From the NCBI RefSeq assembly GCF_005239225.2, contig NC_133292.1, positions 8,528,985 through 8,592,984 of the forward strand: 64,000 bases of DNA, written 5' to 3'. The translations under genes were made by a program, and so were the position numbers. This DNA comes from Populus alba. Lineage: Eukaryota > Streptophyta > Magnoliopsida > Malpighiales > Salicaceae. Under the pieces are notes generated by a model. That model worked only from the letters and a program-made list of their open reading frames with translations, searched no databases and was not told where the DNA came from. Positions within the stretch are counted from its first letter, which is position 1. Each line of letters begins with the position of its first letter. This document shows, piece by piece, positions 47,002 to 59,267 of the stretch.

Positions 47002-48257
47002 ATGGGCGACTCCGTAACTGCTCTTCGCATCTCCGTCCATCAAGCTCTCGGTGGCGGCACAGGTATCCATAGATTCTATACATTATACATGCATTAAAAC
47101 CATGCCTTCGTCGATCATTTTGATTCTAAATAGATTCTATATGAACTCGTAATTTATTTTTCGGTGTAGTGGCTGATGTGCTGTTATGGAAGAGATGGTA
47201 TGCAAGTATTGGTGTTCTAGTGTCAGCGACAACTCTGTGGATCTTATTTGAGAAATCTGGTTACAATTTGTTATCGTTTGTGGCTAACGTCTTGTTCCTT
47301 CTTGTTTTTATTCTCTTCTTCTGGGCTAAATCTGCTTCCCTTCTCAATCGGTAATTAATTTATGCCTTTTCTAACTTCTTTTTTTTACATCTCTCAATTT
47401 TATTTGTCTAATTTGTTATTTATTTTATTGTTATTTGATTTTTTATGTGAAATTGTAACGGATTTCGTAATTTTAGTTATGAATGTTGTTTTTGATTTGT
47501 CTTAAATTTTTCGATGGATCATATACATCAAAGATAGATATTTCATTGATATTTTTTTTTTGTTTTTTAATGGTATTTACCAGGATTTTCTGTTTTGGGT
47601 GAAAAAATCGAAAATGATGTGCATATGTGGTTTTGGATTTTATGAAAACGATGATTATTGATTAGTAGTTGTGATTTAGGCCATTACCTCCACTTCCAAA
47701 TTTGGAAATTCCTGAGGAGATTGTTGCCAAGGCAGCTGGTGTCATTCATGTGTACGCCAATTATGCATTGTCGATTGCGCGCCAAATCGTGATTGATAGG
47801 AATTTGAAAGTTTTCCTTCAGGTGAGGAGCTATATGTATCTTTCCGTGCAAGATATAGCTATATTTTTTAAAAAAATCTTTTTTTGCAAGAGGTTGGAAT
47901 TTATGTGTGATGCACATGTGGTTCTGCAGCTTGTTTCTGGTTTGTGGGTAGCATCTTATATTGGTAGTCTCTGCAACTTCCTCACTCTTGTCTACCTTGG
48001 TGAGTTCTTTCCTGCTCTCTTTTTTTTCTTAATTAGTCCATAATATGAGGGCAATCATTAATTTATTATATTCGACTACATTTGCAGGGGTTCTTCTCAT
48101 TCTCTCAGTTCCTTTGGTGTATGACAAGTATCAGCATCCCATTGATGAAAAGCTATGTTTGGCCAATAAAATAATTCAAGCACAGTATATGAAAATTGAC
48201 GATGCCATCTTGAAGAAGATTCCACTGCCTTCAAACAAAGAAAAGAAGACTCAGTAG
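47002..48257 (+). CDS. Reticulon-like protein, RTNLB family (B22/B23-like, short)
   Basis: Five exons (47002-47062, 47170-47350, 47680-47821, 47930-47999, 48088-48257) give 207 residues. Reticulons wedge into the ER membrane and curve it into tubules. The reticulon homology domain starts at about residue 20 (VADVLLWKRWYASIGVL) and has two long hydrophobic hairpins, about 28-76 and 125-155, separated by a loop with PLPPLPNLEIPEE. The C-terminus ends in a Lys-rich KEKKTQ, close to a dilysine-type ER tail but not exact. There is almost no N-terminal extension, as in the smallest plant RTNLBs. The stop TAG is directly followed by a GTAAGT-like donor, so the 3' UTR is probably spliced. The start is the first ATG of the exon and gives the family's usual short leader. 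Confidence 0.9.
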
Positions 48258-50400
48258 GTAAGTGTCTACCCCTGTCTCTCTCGTTATATAAAGAAAGTTG
48301 ATCAATTTTGAACTAAAGTTGGAGTTGTTTTATTGGCAAGCATTGTGAATCTATATCTAAATAGTTTACATGTTACTGAAATTATGGGCCTGTTTTTTAT
48401 ATGGAGCTATAGCATGCCTTGGCAGTTATTATGTTGCTTGACATTTTGATAATGTCATTGGTGCAATGTCAATGTCATTATTGTTGAGACCATAATGTTT
48501 TCACTGATATTGTAGAAAGATAAATGACTGATTAGGCAACACGATGAAGGCTCGTGTAGAGTATTTGTTACAAAAACTTGATAATTTACCTCTAATAGGT
48601 TAGCAGTCTTCATCATAAATGAGCTGCAATTAGGTCCCTTCATGACAAGGGCCTTGGGAGTATGTGGTTTATACGATGAGGATCTATTAGCTTTCTTGTA
48701 AAATTAACCTTACATTTTTGACACATTGGATACTCTCATTGGAGAGAAGCATGCTCATTCTCCTTTATGAGTTGCATTTCATTTTTGTTTGGATTTGAAA
48801 TTACATACTTGGCACACTTGCTTGAAATTGTCTTCATGGTAAAATTATCCTGTAATTTAACATGTTAAGAAATTAATGGACTGCCTTGGTATTTCTTTCT
48901 TTTCCTTTTGTTTTGTTCTTTGGGACTTCCTTGGCATATCATTTTTCATAAGAAATTGATTTTTCATGAATTGTGCAATGAAGAGGTATATCAGCATGAT
49001 TGCGGTGAAATTTTCCAACACAGGGTCTCTAAGATTCTTGCATTCAGGCATATTATTTATGAGCCCGTTGAACATTTGTATGACTACAGATATTGTTCTC
49101 TAAAACTGCGCCCACTGTTGGAAGGTCCCTGGCTTGTATTTTCATCTTATGTTGATTCACAAGCTTTTAAGATTCTTGTAGTGCATGTATTCCTTTTCCG
49201 ATTAATTATTACTTCATTAATTATGTTTTCCATTTTTTCCATCATCCCATTTGGTCACTCATTCTAATTTTTGGCCAGCATCATCATCTATGACCTCCCT
49301 GTAAATATTTCTACAGGGACAGCCTCGATAGGCAGATGTCTTAAATTGTCATAGTATGATCAATGTCTTAAGTTACCATTTCGTCAGCACATGCTAACCC
49401 TCATCTTGGTCATCCATTTGTAACTTTAATTTGATCAATGGATATCCGTATGTTCCTTTCAATGTCAGAATTAAAACCATTTTGGCAACTCAATTCATAC
49501 TGGATCCGGTCTCTGATGTCTATTCTGCTCTCTGTCTCTCTGGTTTTTGTTCTTTGAACGATTATGATAAAACTCTCTTTGGATACAGGATTTCAAGTTG
49601 CTCGGCAGAAAGTGACTAGTGGCTTAGAGATGGATTTCAGCATATGAAGCTGTTGAGGGTTTTTTTTTTTTTTTTTTCTTCTTCTTGGTTGGGATGCTGT
49701 CAATATTAGTTACAAAAATTAGCTACTCATGGTAGCTCTTTAGGAGCAGAACTGACCTTAATACCTCCTATGAAGAACATTAGATTTTTCATTATTTTTT
49801 CTCTGCAAGGAGGTAATTGTATCCCTCTGGATCTGCAATTTTGTCAGTCCTTGCTGCTGTTTTTATTTTATACTATTTCATTCCCACTGGATGATGTTCA
49901 CCGATGGCGGAGGAAACTAGCTTTGATTAATGAAAGTTTATCTTTAAACTTTTCTTTGAAGAGTTAAAAAGCTTCTTGGTATGTGTTATTGATTGCCACT
50001 GGATGTATTGTCGTAACATTGTATTTGTTTTTGTCGCGTAAATGAATTTTATGTTATTGCTGTGCAAATCGCTCTTTTTTTATCTTGAACATTTTGCAAT
50101 AAGTTGAAGAGCTGATTTCTTACGTGAGAGACTGTAATTAAAGATTTGGTTTGTCATTTTATGCGTCGCTTTGTGTTTTGATCTTTCTGGCTTCGAACAC
50201 AACATTCTTGTTGCTTGGACAACAGTTTTCGTTTCATTCAATCTGCATTTTGAAGTTTCAGCTTCGAAATACTTTACTAGTGCAAGTATCGTCGTGCAGA
50301 TCATCCTACTTTCATTCGTCTTCATATTTCAATTGTGGTTGCCTGTGGTTAAACTGAAGTATGGCCGCCCGGGCAGGTCCAAACTTCAAGAAATAGCAGT
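48258..50400 (+). other. Probable spliced 3' UTR of the reticulon gene and downstream sequence
   Basis: The donor abuts the stop codon (tag|gtaagtg at 48258). A plausible acceptor is atacag at 49583-49588, with the following exon running through 49600-50100; this is unconfirmed. A frame at 50171-50413 (80 codons, partly hydrophobic) shows no known family. Confidence 0.4.
50363..50378. other. 16-nt string resembling a cDNA-subtraction adaptor
   Basis: ggccgcccgggcaggt equals, as I remember it, the last 16 bases of the nested primer/adaptor used in PCR-select cDNA subtraction. It stands out by its GC content in AT-rich surroundings. It may be coincidence or an assembly/clone artefact. Confidence 0.35.
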
Positions 50401-50719
50401 GCCAAAACATTAGAGAGTAAAATTCTCACTGTTATTTAGCAACTGTACCATATAAGCAGGTGTTAGCCTCCTTTGTAACTCTTGACTCTGATGGATATTA
50501 TTATACTCAAATCGTAGAAAGCATTGATCCATACCCTGAGATCAAGTGCTCGAGGCTTTGGAATCAATTAAATTTCATTGACGGTAGGGTACAAAATATC
50601 ACTTCTAGAAAAGCACACATTTTGGAGTAAATATTATGCAGGAATTTTTAACATCACAATCTCCAACTATGGCTACAAAAACACGCCCGTGACACTGGCT
50701 GGACAAGAAACGGTACAAC

Positions 50720-53700
50720 TTATGCCACCTTAAAGACTGGAAGATTTTCTGACGGTGGTAGTGTCACTGAGCGCAAGAGTTCCAGGGAGAATACGAGCCC
50801 CAGGAAGTGAGAAAGGATGGTGTTTGCTGACGCCTGCATATGAGACAGGGAACGGTGAGCATAGACAAAAATCAAATAACTTGGACCAAACTGCTTGTTG
50901 CTTGTCCTTAATTTAGCCGAGAAATTAAAAGGATGTCGGGTTAATAGAATATCGCAAATAGTTTGACAGGAAAAAAGAAATTTTTACTTGCTAGTGCGTT
51001 CAGGCAAATATTAGAACTATCATTTAAATTGTTATCAATTCATTTTTTTAATGGCATGTGCGTTAAAAACAGATAAAGCCATGGTGGCCTCTATAATAAT
51101 AAAGATAAACCAAAATTTCCATAGGCAACTCCACTCATGAGCTTGTAGTTAGTAGAACTTTAATATCTGAAAGTAGGAATTGGATCTGAACGAGTACCTG
51201 CACCAAAAACACATCCAAAGCAAGAACTGGACTGTAACCAGGAGTCATTTGCTGGTAATAAGGATTTGCAGAGGAAGTTAGAGCCTTTGCAACCAACAAT
51301 CCCACTGTGGCTTGCATGCCAAGAATGGCTGCTCCCATTCCCAACAGGTTCAGTACTATACCATTTTTCAAGCTTTTCACAACATCAGCACGAGGAGGTG
51401 CCTAAAACCACAAACAATTAAGGAGCACTAAGCATAGAACAGATATTATAGAATAAGGCATACAAAATATATCTGGTTGTGTAGCGGGTGAACAAGGGCC
51501 ATCGAGAAACAGAATGTGTTGAATTCTGGCACCATATCCTGACCACATCATCCTTTTGAGGTTTTCCTAGCCAGGATCCACGTTTAGCATGGCTTTCCTA
51601 CTCTTGTTTTTGTTTCTTTTAATGGGCATGAACAGTTGTGCGAATGAAGAAGTAAACAATACTAAACATTATCAATTTTCTAGTGTCATGATCTTCCTGC
51701 ATTCAAGAATCCCATCTCACGGTATGGAGAGTCCATCTTACTTATATTATCCAATGAGTCACATCAATAAAGATAAAAATCACATGGATAGATGGGAAGT
51801 ACAGAAAAATGAAAATGCCAAGTCAGACTGCATCAAAATGCCACACAATATGCTCTCCTTATAAAATAAACCTCCCTGGTCATATGCATTCAAGAAGGAA
51901 ACAGTATGCAGACATCAATTCAAGATGCAAAGCATGTAAAGGATCTGAATTCTCTAATTTCTCCGCTGTCACCCTTTCCCTTTCAGAGACAAGATATTGG
52001 GGAAAATATTTGTTGAGTTTGAATGCCCATTTACACAAAATCCCATGCCTCGGCACTGTGAAACCATTTAAGTTCTCTTACTTCAAGAGCGGACTTCCCA
52101 TTAGATTGCTGCAAATGAAATTAGAAGAAAATCTCACCATTTCCCTAAAGCTCCTTTCCTTGAATAGGCCATATTACCAATTAAGTCTTTTGGCATACAT
52201 AAACAATAAGATCACCATGTCAACCATTCAATTCCATTGTGCATAAATTGTACTAACTGCAACTAGCATAAAATAGAGTAGTTTTGGCCAAGTTTAACAA
52301 GCATGATAAAATTCTTATATTGACCACGATTATCCAAGTCAATCAATCAATTAACTGATCGGGCAATCCTAGGATAAATTTTAGCAAGAACTCTACGTAT
52401 CAAGACTTAGTGTCTCACAGCTGGTTCCCTTTCTTTGCTCTAACATAGTGTGACAGGTAATTACCATTGTCGTTTACTTGAGAACTTTAATTTCCACTTC
52501 TCTTTCTTTAGTGGGATTATAAATTTATAATCACCTGCTCTTAACACCTAATTTTCCATAAAGTAAACAGCATCCAAGTTGCTCTCTAGCTCAATCCATA
52601 AAAGACTTTGACATAAGACCTCATTCAGCATCCAAAAGAAAAGGGCTGAATGAGTAACCTGTCCTTTCCAATGATTGAGCTCAAAATCCTTGGAAACAAC
52701 CATTTTTTAAGGATGATCAGAATAACATTGTTTATGACTACAAATAACACAGTAAAAAACACTGTCCGCACCAGCTTATAAAAATTATAAAACATTATAT
52801 ACACCTACCTTGGAAGGATCGTTAGCAGTTTTTCGCAGCTTCTCGGAAAGCCGAATGTACCCAAACGACCAGAACACAGAAATGAATGCAGCTGCAATCC
52901 CACCAAGAGTAGCATAAAAAGTAGGAGGCGATGGGATCTTCCCAGTGACAACAACAGAAAACGAAAGAATCACAGCTGCCACTGTAGCACATATTAGCTG
53001 CCCCCAGAATCCTAGATTACCCAGCCGCTTAAAATACCTTGATGTATTCTCTAATCTCTTTGCCACCTACACATGCACAATAATAACAATCTCACTCTAT
53101 TCTCACATTTAACAAAACAACAATTCCCAAATCTACTTAATAACCAAACATAAAAACTACCAAACTAGAATGACATTTAGAAACCCATTTTAAAGCAGCC
53201 TCTCTTTTCTGAACTCGAGTCTCACGATCAGAAACTTGCATTTTTCATCAATTTCTCTTCATTTCCCTTGTTTTCTTAGGAGCCAAACAGAAAAGCTACC
53301 ATACAAAGGTCAAGACAAAACCGACATTTAAAAATTAAAATCCCATATAAAAATCAGCTCTCTTTTCTTCTACACGCAGATGGGTTTCCAAAACAACCCA
53401 TTTAAAGCTTTCCTAATTAAGCAAAGAGAAACCAGAGCTTAAAACAAAAATAACTTTTGAAAAAAATACCCATGTAAAAGATAGCTCTTTTTTCTTTTAC
53501 TACGCAAATGGGTTGCCAAATAATGCATATGTAATCACATAACGAATCCAGATAGTAAATTAGAACTTCAAAGTCAAGAATAACTTCAATTAGAAAATTT
53601 CAAGCTAAGAATTTAGAGAGGGTTTTTACCTGAGCGAGTTTTGCCTTTTCTGCCTCGTCGTTTTGGGAATTGAAAGCAGGAGCAGTTGCATTGGAAGCGT

Positions 53701-53935
53701 TTGTTTGGGTGGATAAAAGTTTTGATGTTTTGTTCTTGAGAGGATCATAACTAGATAAAGACCTACTGTAAGAGAATAATGGTATAGGTTGTGTGGATTT
53801 GTGAGAGGTTGAGAGAGTATTCGGAGGAGAGGGGAGTGCTCGGTGACTTAGGCGGCGTACGAGAGGAGGGGTTGGTCCCACCGCCGCGGAAGACGCCGTG
53901 CCAGAGCGAACCGCCGGCAGTAGTAGCGTTTGCAT
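50720..53935 (-). CDS. TIC21: Protein TIC21 / PIC1, chloroplast inner-envelope protein
   Basis: Four phase-0 exons on the minus strand (53630-53935, 52809-53066, 51198-51401, 50720-50833) give 293 residues. In Arabidopsis the protein sits in the chloroplast inner envelope and has been described both as part of the protein import machinery and as an iron permease. Residues 1 to about 90 are Ser/Thr/Pro-rich with few acidic residues, a transit peptide. The mature part opens with AKLAQVAKRLENTSRYFKRL and then has four hydrophobic helices: about 120-140, 150-172, 202-230 and 265-282. Signature stretches are TFYATLGGIAAAFISVFWSFGYIRLSE and SPVLALDVFLVQASANT (written here in parts). The start at 53935 gives MQTLLLP, matching relatives; the open frame upstream crosses the leader. 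Ends in VFKVA. Confidence 0.94.
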
Positions 53936-55640
53936 TTTATTGTTAATTTTTTTTTTTTTAAGAAAGTGAGAGGGAACGAGTTCGGGAAAGTTCCACTTTG
54001 CTTGAGACTCGTGTATAGGAATCGATTTTTTGGATATAAACAGCATGTCGTTTAATAAGCGTTGTGTTTAGAAGCTTATCTTGTGACTATGTGCCGTACA
54101 TGATTGTAACGAACCGTGTGGAATTGCTGGCAAAAAAAATATTGATTTTCTTAAAAATGTACATAAAAAAAATTAAAAATAATTTATAGTAGTAGATAAA
54201 TAAGAAGTTGGCGATTTTTAATATTTAATTTTTTTTTTTCTAAAATGTTGTGAACACATCCTGTGATTTCAATGTTATGCGTCATTAATTTAACCTGTAT
54301 TGCATGTTAAGGGATTTAAATGTTAATGTAATACATAGTATATGATGCATAAGGATTTTTAGAAAAAAAATGTTATGTTTTCTTGTTTAGTTTAGAAATT
54401 AATATTATGATTGAAATAATTCAGCACATGAATTTTTATTTTTTTTATTTAGTTTATGTATAAAAATAACATGAATATGATTTTTTGTGTTTCAGCATAT
54501 TATTTTAAGAAAAAATATACTATAATAAATTTTAAAATTATATTTTTTATGTAGTGATTCTATTCGGCATAATTTTGTGTTATCTATGTTTATTGTACAT
54601 CTTGTGTTGTTTTTGTTCATGTTAGTTAGTATTGAAACCTAATAATTTTTAGTAGATGGTTGTTATTTATTGTTGAATAATTATGATTGGGAAACATTGT
54701 GGAACAAAATGTACCCGTGTAGAGGGGTGTGTAGAGGTTTATCTCCTTTAAAATACATTTAGAAAATAATAATGGAAGAGATGCAGAGATAAACGGTAGA
54801 ATTAACATGTCAACTGACTATAACGAGGAGCTAGAGGGAGCGCAAAGAAAGTGATCAAGGAGGCATGGATAGTTTTGAAAATCCATTCCAAAGGTTTAAG
54901 TATATAAAACAATTTATTGATCGATGTAAATATGATATTTAAATTGAGCTTTTTATATATAATTCTTGTTTTTTCGTAGATTTGAATCAACATTCAGTTT
55001 ACAATATATTTTTTTATGTGATCATTGTGTTAATCATGACATAAATAATGACAATAATAAAAGCAATATGTTCTCGTTAACAAGTTAAATGTTTAATGCA
55101 AAAAGATTATGAAAAATACTTGACAAAATAAAATTGTTGATTTAAATCATGTAAATAGTTTTGATTATAAGTTTACTATGTCACAAATATATAGTTACAT
55201 GTACGCAACAACATATATTGATGAATGACTAAAGCTTATATTTAATACTGTAATACATCTGAAGCAAAGAAAAGCAAAAGATTCGACCTTTCTAAATTAA
55301 AGAGAGGCAATCCCCTTCCATTCAAAGTACTCTACATCTTTTTTTCTGATAGTTAGTTTGATTTGTAGTTTTAATTCTTTTTAAAAATATTTTTTTATTT
55401 AAAAATATATTAAAATAATATTTTTTGATATTAGCATATAAAAAATTAATAAAATAATAAAATTTTTTTTTCTTCAAAAAACACTGCTATAACACAAAAA
55501 CAAACTATTTCTAGTTAAAGATGAATTGCAGACCCTAAAGTCTAGCACCCGAGCGGTACGTTGCATGTACATTCCTTCCCCCGTCGAACCTCGCACTTTA
55601 AAGTAGAAGAAAGATCATGTTATCATTGAGCACAGAGTCT
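53936..55640. other. Intergenic sequence
   Basis: The first ~120 bp are the TIC21 leader and promoter. The rest is AT-rich with one copy of the dispersed repeat. No gene is supported. Confidence 0.5.
55375..55510 (-). repeat. AT-rich dispersed repeat, copy 7 (inverted)
   Basis: tatttaaaaatatattaaa, then gatattagcatataaaaa, and caaaaaacac...cacaaaaacaaac at the end, in the same order as copy 6. Confidence 0.6.
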
Positions 55641-55650
55641 GGATCACCTC

Positions 55651-55802
55651 AAGGAAAGAAAGAAAGAAAGCACATACAAGGACTGTTAAAAAAGAAATAT
55701 GCCGCGCAAGCACCATTGTTAACATTGAAGGAAGAAAGAAAGAAAGCACATACAAGGACTGTTAAAAAAGAAATATGCGGCGCAAGCACCATTGTTAACA
55801 AT
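55651..55802 (+). repeat. Tandem duplication of a 76-bp unit
   Basis: gaaagaaagcacatacaag through gcaagcaccattgttaaca occurs twice with period 76 (cacatac at 55671 and 55747). The copies differ by about one base in the core (gccgcgc versus gcggcgc), so the duplication is recent. Confidence 0.93.
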
Positions 55803-56379
55803 GCCTTTTCTTAACAGAACATCGCGAGTAACGATGAAATTAAGAAGAGGAACACCACCCATCCAAAAAATGACTCAATATCTATGAAAAGTATCCAGTT
55901 CCAGAGGAGACTCCTTAACCGGTGACCTCTTGGTCCCAAAATAAGGTCACCCTTGGCGATGGTCCTCCCGGGGATGGACAGTCTCGTTATTACTTCCTAG
56001 TCAAGAGACCCAATGGGTCAGTTGGGCTTAATAATCAGACACAGAAACCAACCCAGATTATTTTGACATCACTCGAGACTTGCAGCTGGACCCTAAGCAG
56101 TTTATTTAGCCCGTTAAGACCAGTCTTTTCCCCTGCCAGCATTGCGCGTCGCATTTATTTTCACTGAAATTTTGCCAGCAACGCCAGACATCAACATCAT
56201 TCAACGACAAAAACGTTGCGCTAAAGCACTGTTGGTATGTGGGGTAGCGGTGGTAGTACCGCACCCTTCCACAAAATGAAGTACTGGTCTATATCAGTAT
56301 CGTTGTCATCCTTTCCCAAAAGATCCAACTCCGATTCTTGAAGCAGATCAAGAAAAACAAAGGTACTGGTCATCTGGAA

Positions 56380-57234
56380 ATGGAAGAAGTGGCCCAGTCG
56401 ACCAAAACGATTTTCGTATTTGCTGGACAGAGCAATATGTCCGGTCGCGGCGGCGTCATCAAAGACTCCCACAAAAACCAGAAGCTTTGGGACAGGGTGG
56501 TACCTCTAGAATGCCAACCTCACCCCAACATCCTCCGTTTATCAGCCAAACTCAAATGGGAACCGGCAAGTGAACAAATCCACGCTGATATTGATACAAA
56601 AAAAGAGTGTGGGGTGGGGCCTTGCATGTCGTTCGCCAACGCTGTGAGGGAGCGGATCACCGGGATTGTGGGTTTGGTGCCGTGTGCGGTGGGTGGCACG
56701 GCGATTAAAGAGTGGGCACGAGGAGAGGAATTGTATGAGAATATGGTGAAGAGAGCGAAGGAGAGTGTGAAAGATGGTGGAGAGATTAAGGGTTTATTGT
56801 GGTTCCAAGGAGAGAGTGACACATCCACCCAGATTGAAGCTGATGCGTACCAGGGGAACATGGAGAAGCTGATTGAGAATGTTAGAGAGGATCTTGGCTT
56901 GCCTTCCCTTCCTATCATTCAGGTTCGGTTTACAGCACTGATGATTTTCTTAATTTCTGGCATCATTCTTTGAATAAGTGGTCATTTATTGTCATGATTA
57001 AGTTGCAAAATACGTTTTGGAATGTAGGTAGCAATCGCATCAGGATTGGATGATAACTGCATGGAAAAAGTAAGAGAAGCACAGCTAAACATCAATCTGC
57101 CAAATGTGGTATGTGTGGATGCCAAGGGGTTGGATCTCAAGGAGGATCATCTTCACCTAACAACCGAATCTCAGGTCAAGCTGGGCAACATGTTGGCTGA
57201 TGCCTACCTCAAACATTTTGCAGCATCTCAGTAA
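56380..57234 (+). CDS. Carbohydrate esterase, SASA/SGNH-like (At4g34215 type)
   Basis: Two exons (56380-56922, 57028-57234) give 249 residues, the normal size. The family (DUF303/SASA, carbohydrate esterase 6-like) removes acetyl groups from plant cell-wall or related sugars; the Arabidopsis relative has a solved structure, but its natural substrate is unsettled. Seen: GQSNMSGRGG (16-25) with nucleophile Ser18; VGPCMSFANAV (79-89); PCAVGGTAIKEW (101-112); WFQGESD (141-147); and EDHLHLTTESQ (220-230), which supplies the Asp/His part of the catalytic set. There is no signal peptide, so a cytosolic or unconventional location is likely. The start is the first in-frame ATG; the open frame upstream lacks one. 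A damaged duplicate follows at 59697-60253. Confidence 0.9.
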
Positions 57235-58421
57235 CCTTGTGTTCTTCACGTGCTTGCTTTCCTTGCTTAAAGAAACAAGGCGAATCAATTCCCAGTGTGT
57301 TGTGTTCATGTTGTCTGACTGAAGGCCCCGCCCCTAATGAAGTTATGCTTATGGGATTGGTGTGTTCCCTTTCACTTGTCTACGACTGATTTTACAGTCG
57401 TAATAAATAAATTATATTTCTTAGACTTATTTCGATTTCAAGTCCTGTAATGTTTGATTGAAATAATATAATGAATAATTTAAGTTAATTGTTATATCTT
57501 TGCAATTTCATTCTTCTACTTGGCAATTCCGAATCTCAATCGGAGTGGTGCAGGATAAGTTATTGCTGGTTTCTATATTTTTAAGTGTTTTTTTTTTTTT
57601 TAAGAAAATATTAAATTAATATCTTTTTTATGTATTTTTTAATAGTTTAATAATTTAATATTAAAAATTAAAAAAAATTAAAAAAATACTAAAAAATATA
57701 TTCCGTCACGAACACAAAAGTATGTCCAGTTTAAGATTGCAGTTGGTGTCGGTTGGCTTGGTTGATTGGGATTTCATAACATTAAAGATTCTTAATTGAC
57801 TCTCTCGAAAAACGCTATGAAAGCAAAAGAAAGTCAAGGAAAAGAAGAAGAAGATCGTGGGTGATTGAGAGTGAAATTGTTGTTGTTTTTTTAAATAATT
57901 TTTTGTGTTGAAATATAAAAATTATTTTTTAGATTAGTATATCAAAATAATTTAAATTATAAAAAAAATTATTTAAAAAAAATTAATTTTTTTAAAAATT
58001 TGATTTACACTACATTCTTAAACGGACATGAAGAAGATCAAAGGCTAAAAAGTAATTAAACCACCAAAAAGTGTCGGTGCACGAAATAATCTTAATCCGT
58101 GAGCTTGGAGTTCAAGGCCTTATTACTATTTCTTCAACCTGTCCAGTCCAAGAAGCGAGTGGCCCTGATGGAAGTACATACCCCATAAAGGAGAATTTCC
58201 AAAAATCATCCCTAGCAAATTGCACAAGGCAATGTTCTTCAACTTAGCATATTTGCTCAGGGCAGAACTTTAAGTATCATCCATCACGCAAAAAGAAGAA
58301 GGATAAATTATAAAAGAGCAGGTCAAGAGTAAATCCTTTTCCATAACAAATTGCCAATCACATGGTTCTATATATGTTGTTGCAGACAACACTATGAAAG
58401 AATTTTAAATACTTTTGCAAA
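57235..58421. other. Intergenic sequence between the esterase and the copia remnant
   Basis: The esterase 3' UTR comes first, then AT-rich sequence with a dispersed-repeat copy (57870-58025) and a worn one near 57573-57710. No gene is seen. Confidence 0.5.
57870..58025 (-). repeat. AT-rich dispersed repeat, copy 8 (inverted, diverged)
   Basis: tttagattagtatatcaaaataattt, then aaaaattaattttttt and tacactacattcttaaacgga, which fits the outer end of the family. Confidence 0.5.
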
Positions 58422-58654
58422 TGCTTAAGAGCCACTGTGTTCTCTCAGCCATATATATATATATATATATATATGAGGAATTTGTTAAATTACAAGTGTT
58501 TTGATATAAAAAGGAAGCTAAGGATAAGTAGGAGTCAGAGTTCTAATACAATTGCACTAGGACTCAATGTCTTTCGGCAGTCTCTGCATGCTGAGGTTTA
58601 TTCTTATCATGCATAGGTTTATCTTTATCATTAACATGAGCTTTATCCTTATCA
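58422..58654 (-). repeat. 3' LTR of the copia remnant (233 bp)
   Basis: Starts TGATAAGG and ends CTTAAGCA on the minus strand, the canonical TG...CA. It is immediately preceded by a polypurine tract (gggggaa, plus 58655-58661). It contains the (AT)12 tract at 58451-58474. It pairs with 59268-59500. Confidence 0.85.
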
Positions 58655-59263
58655 TTCCCCCGTAAGCTGGCAGGGAGATTTGTTATAGCAAGCTTATCCT
58701 GGAGAAAGCAGAAACGGTCAGTTGTATGTCCCTTAGTAAATATATCTACAGGTTGTAGAGAGGTGGGAACGTGTTGAATAAGGATATCTTTGTTGGCCAC
58801 CTTTTCTCGGACAAAGTGATAATCCACTTCAATGTGTTTGGATCGGGCATGAAATATTGGATTTGAGGCAAGAGCTAAGGCACTGATGTTATCTCACCAT
58901 ACTACTGGAGCAGAAGCGAGAGAAACCTGTGGCTCACGCAATAGCATTCACAACCAATACACCTCTGCAGTAACAAGAGCCAAACATCAGTATTCAGCTT
59001 CAGTACTAGACTTGGATACCATAGGTTGTTTCTTAGCCGACCAGGAGATAAGATTGTGTTCAACAAAAACACCATAACCACAAGTGGAACGTCTATCATC
59101 AGGATCACCAACCCAATCAGAATCACAGTAAACATTGATGCCAAAGGAGCCAGGTTTGTGGAAGAGTCCATGATCAAGTGTATGTTTTAAATATCGCAAC
59201 ACACTTTGGCAGCTGTCCAATGAGCAGAGGTTGGTGCTTGCAAGTGTTAACAGAGTTGATTCA
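58564..59263 (-). pseudogene. Ty1/copia pol remnant: RNase H domain
   Basis: The minus strand reads through the copia RNase H landmarks YCDSDWVGDPDDRRSTCGY and KSSTEAEY (near 59130-58987) and then a C-terminal part with HFVREKV and the VDIFTKG motif (58820-58735). The region before RNase H shows a frameshift and stops (a VNQLC...HWTAAK...RYLKHTLDHG pattern split across frames). The last codons run past the polypurine tract into the LTR and stop at 58564. It is dead: no single frame spans it. Confidence 0.85.
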
Positions 59264-59267
59264 CAAA

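Noticed and set aside
50171..50413. 80-codon plus-strand frame with a hydrophobic middle
   Set aside because: No start context, domain or splice partners; it ends beside the adaptor-like string and is probably untranslated.
55922..56167. 81-codon frame upstream of the esterase
   Set aside because: No domain, not joinable in frame to the esterase, and no recognisable promoter.
58451..58474. (AT)12 as a separate genomic microsatellite
   Set aside because: It lies inside the 3' LTR and corresponds to a shorter AT stretch in the partner LTR, so it belongs to the element.
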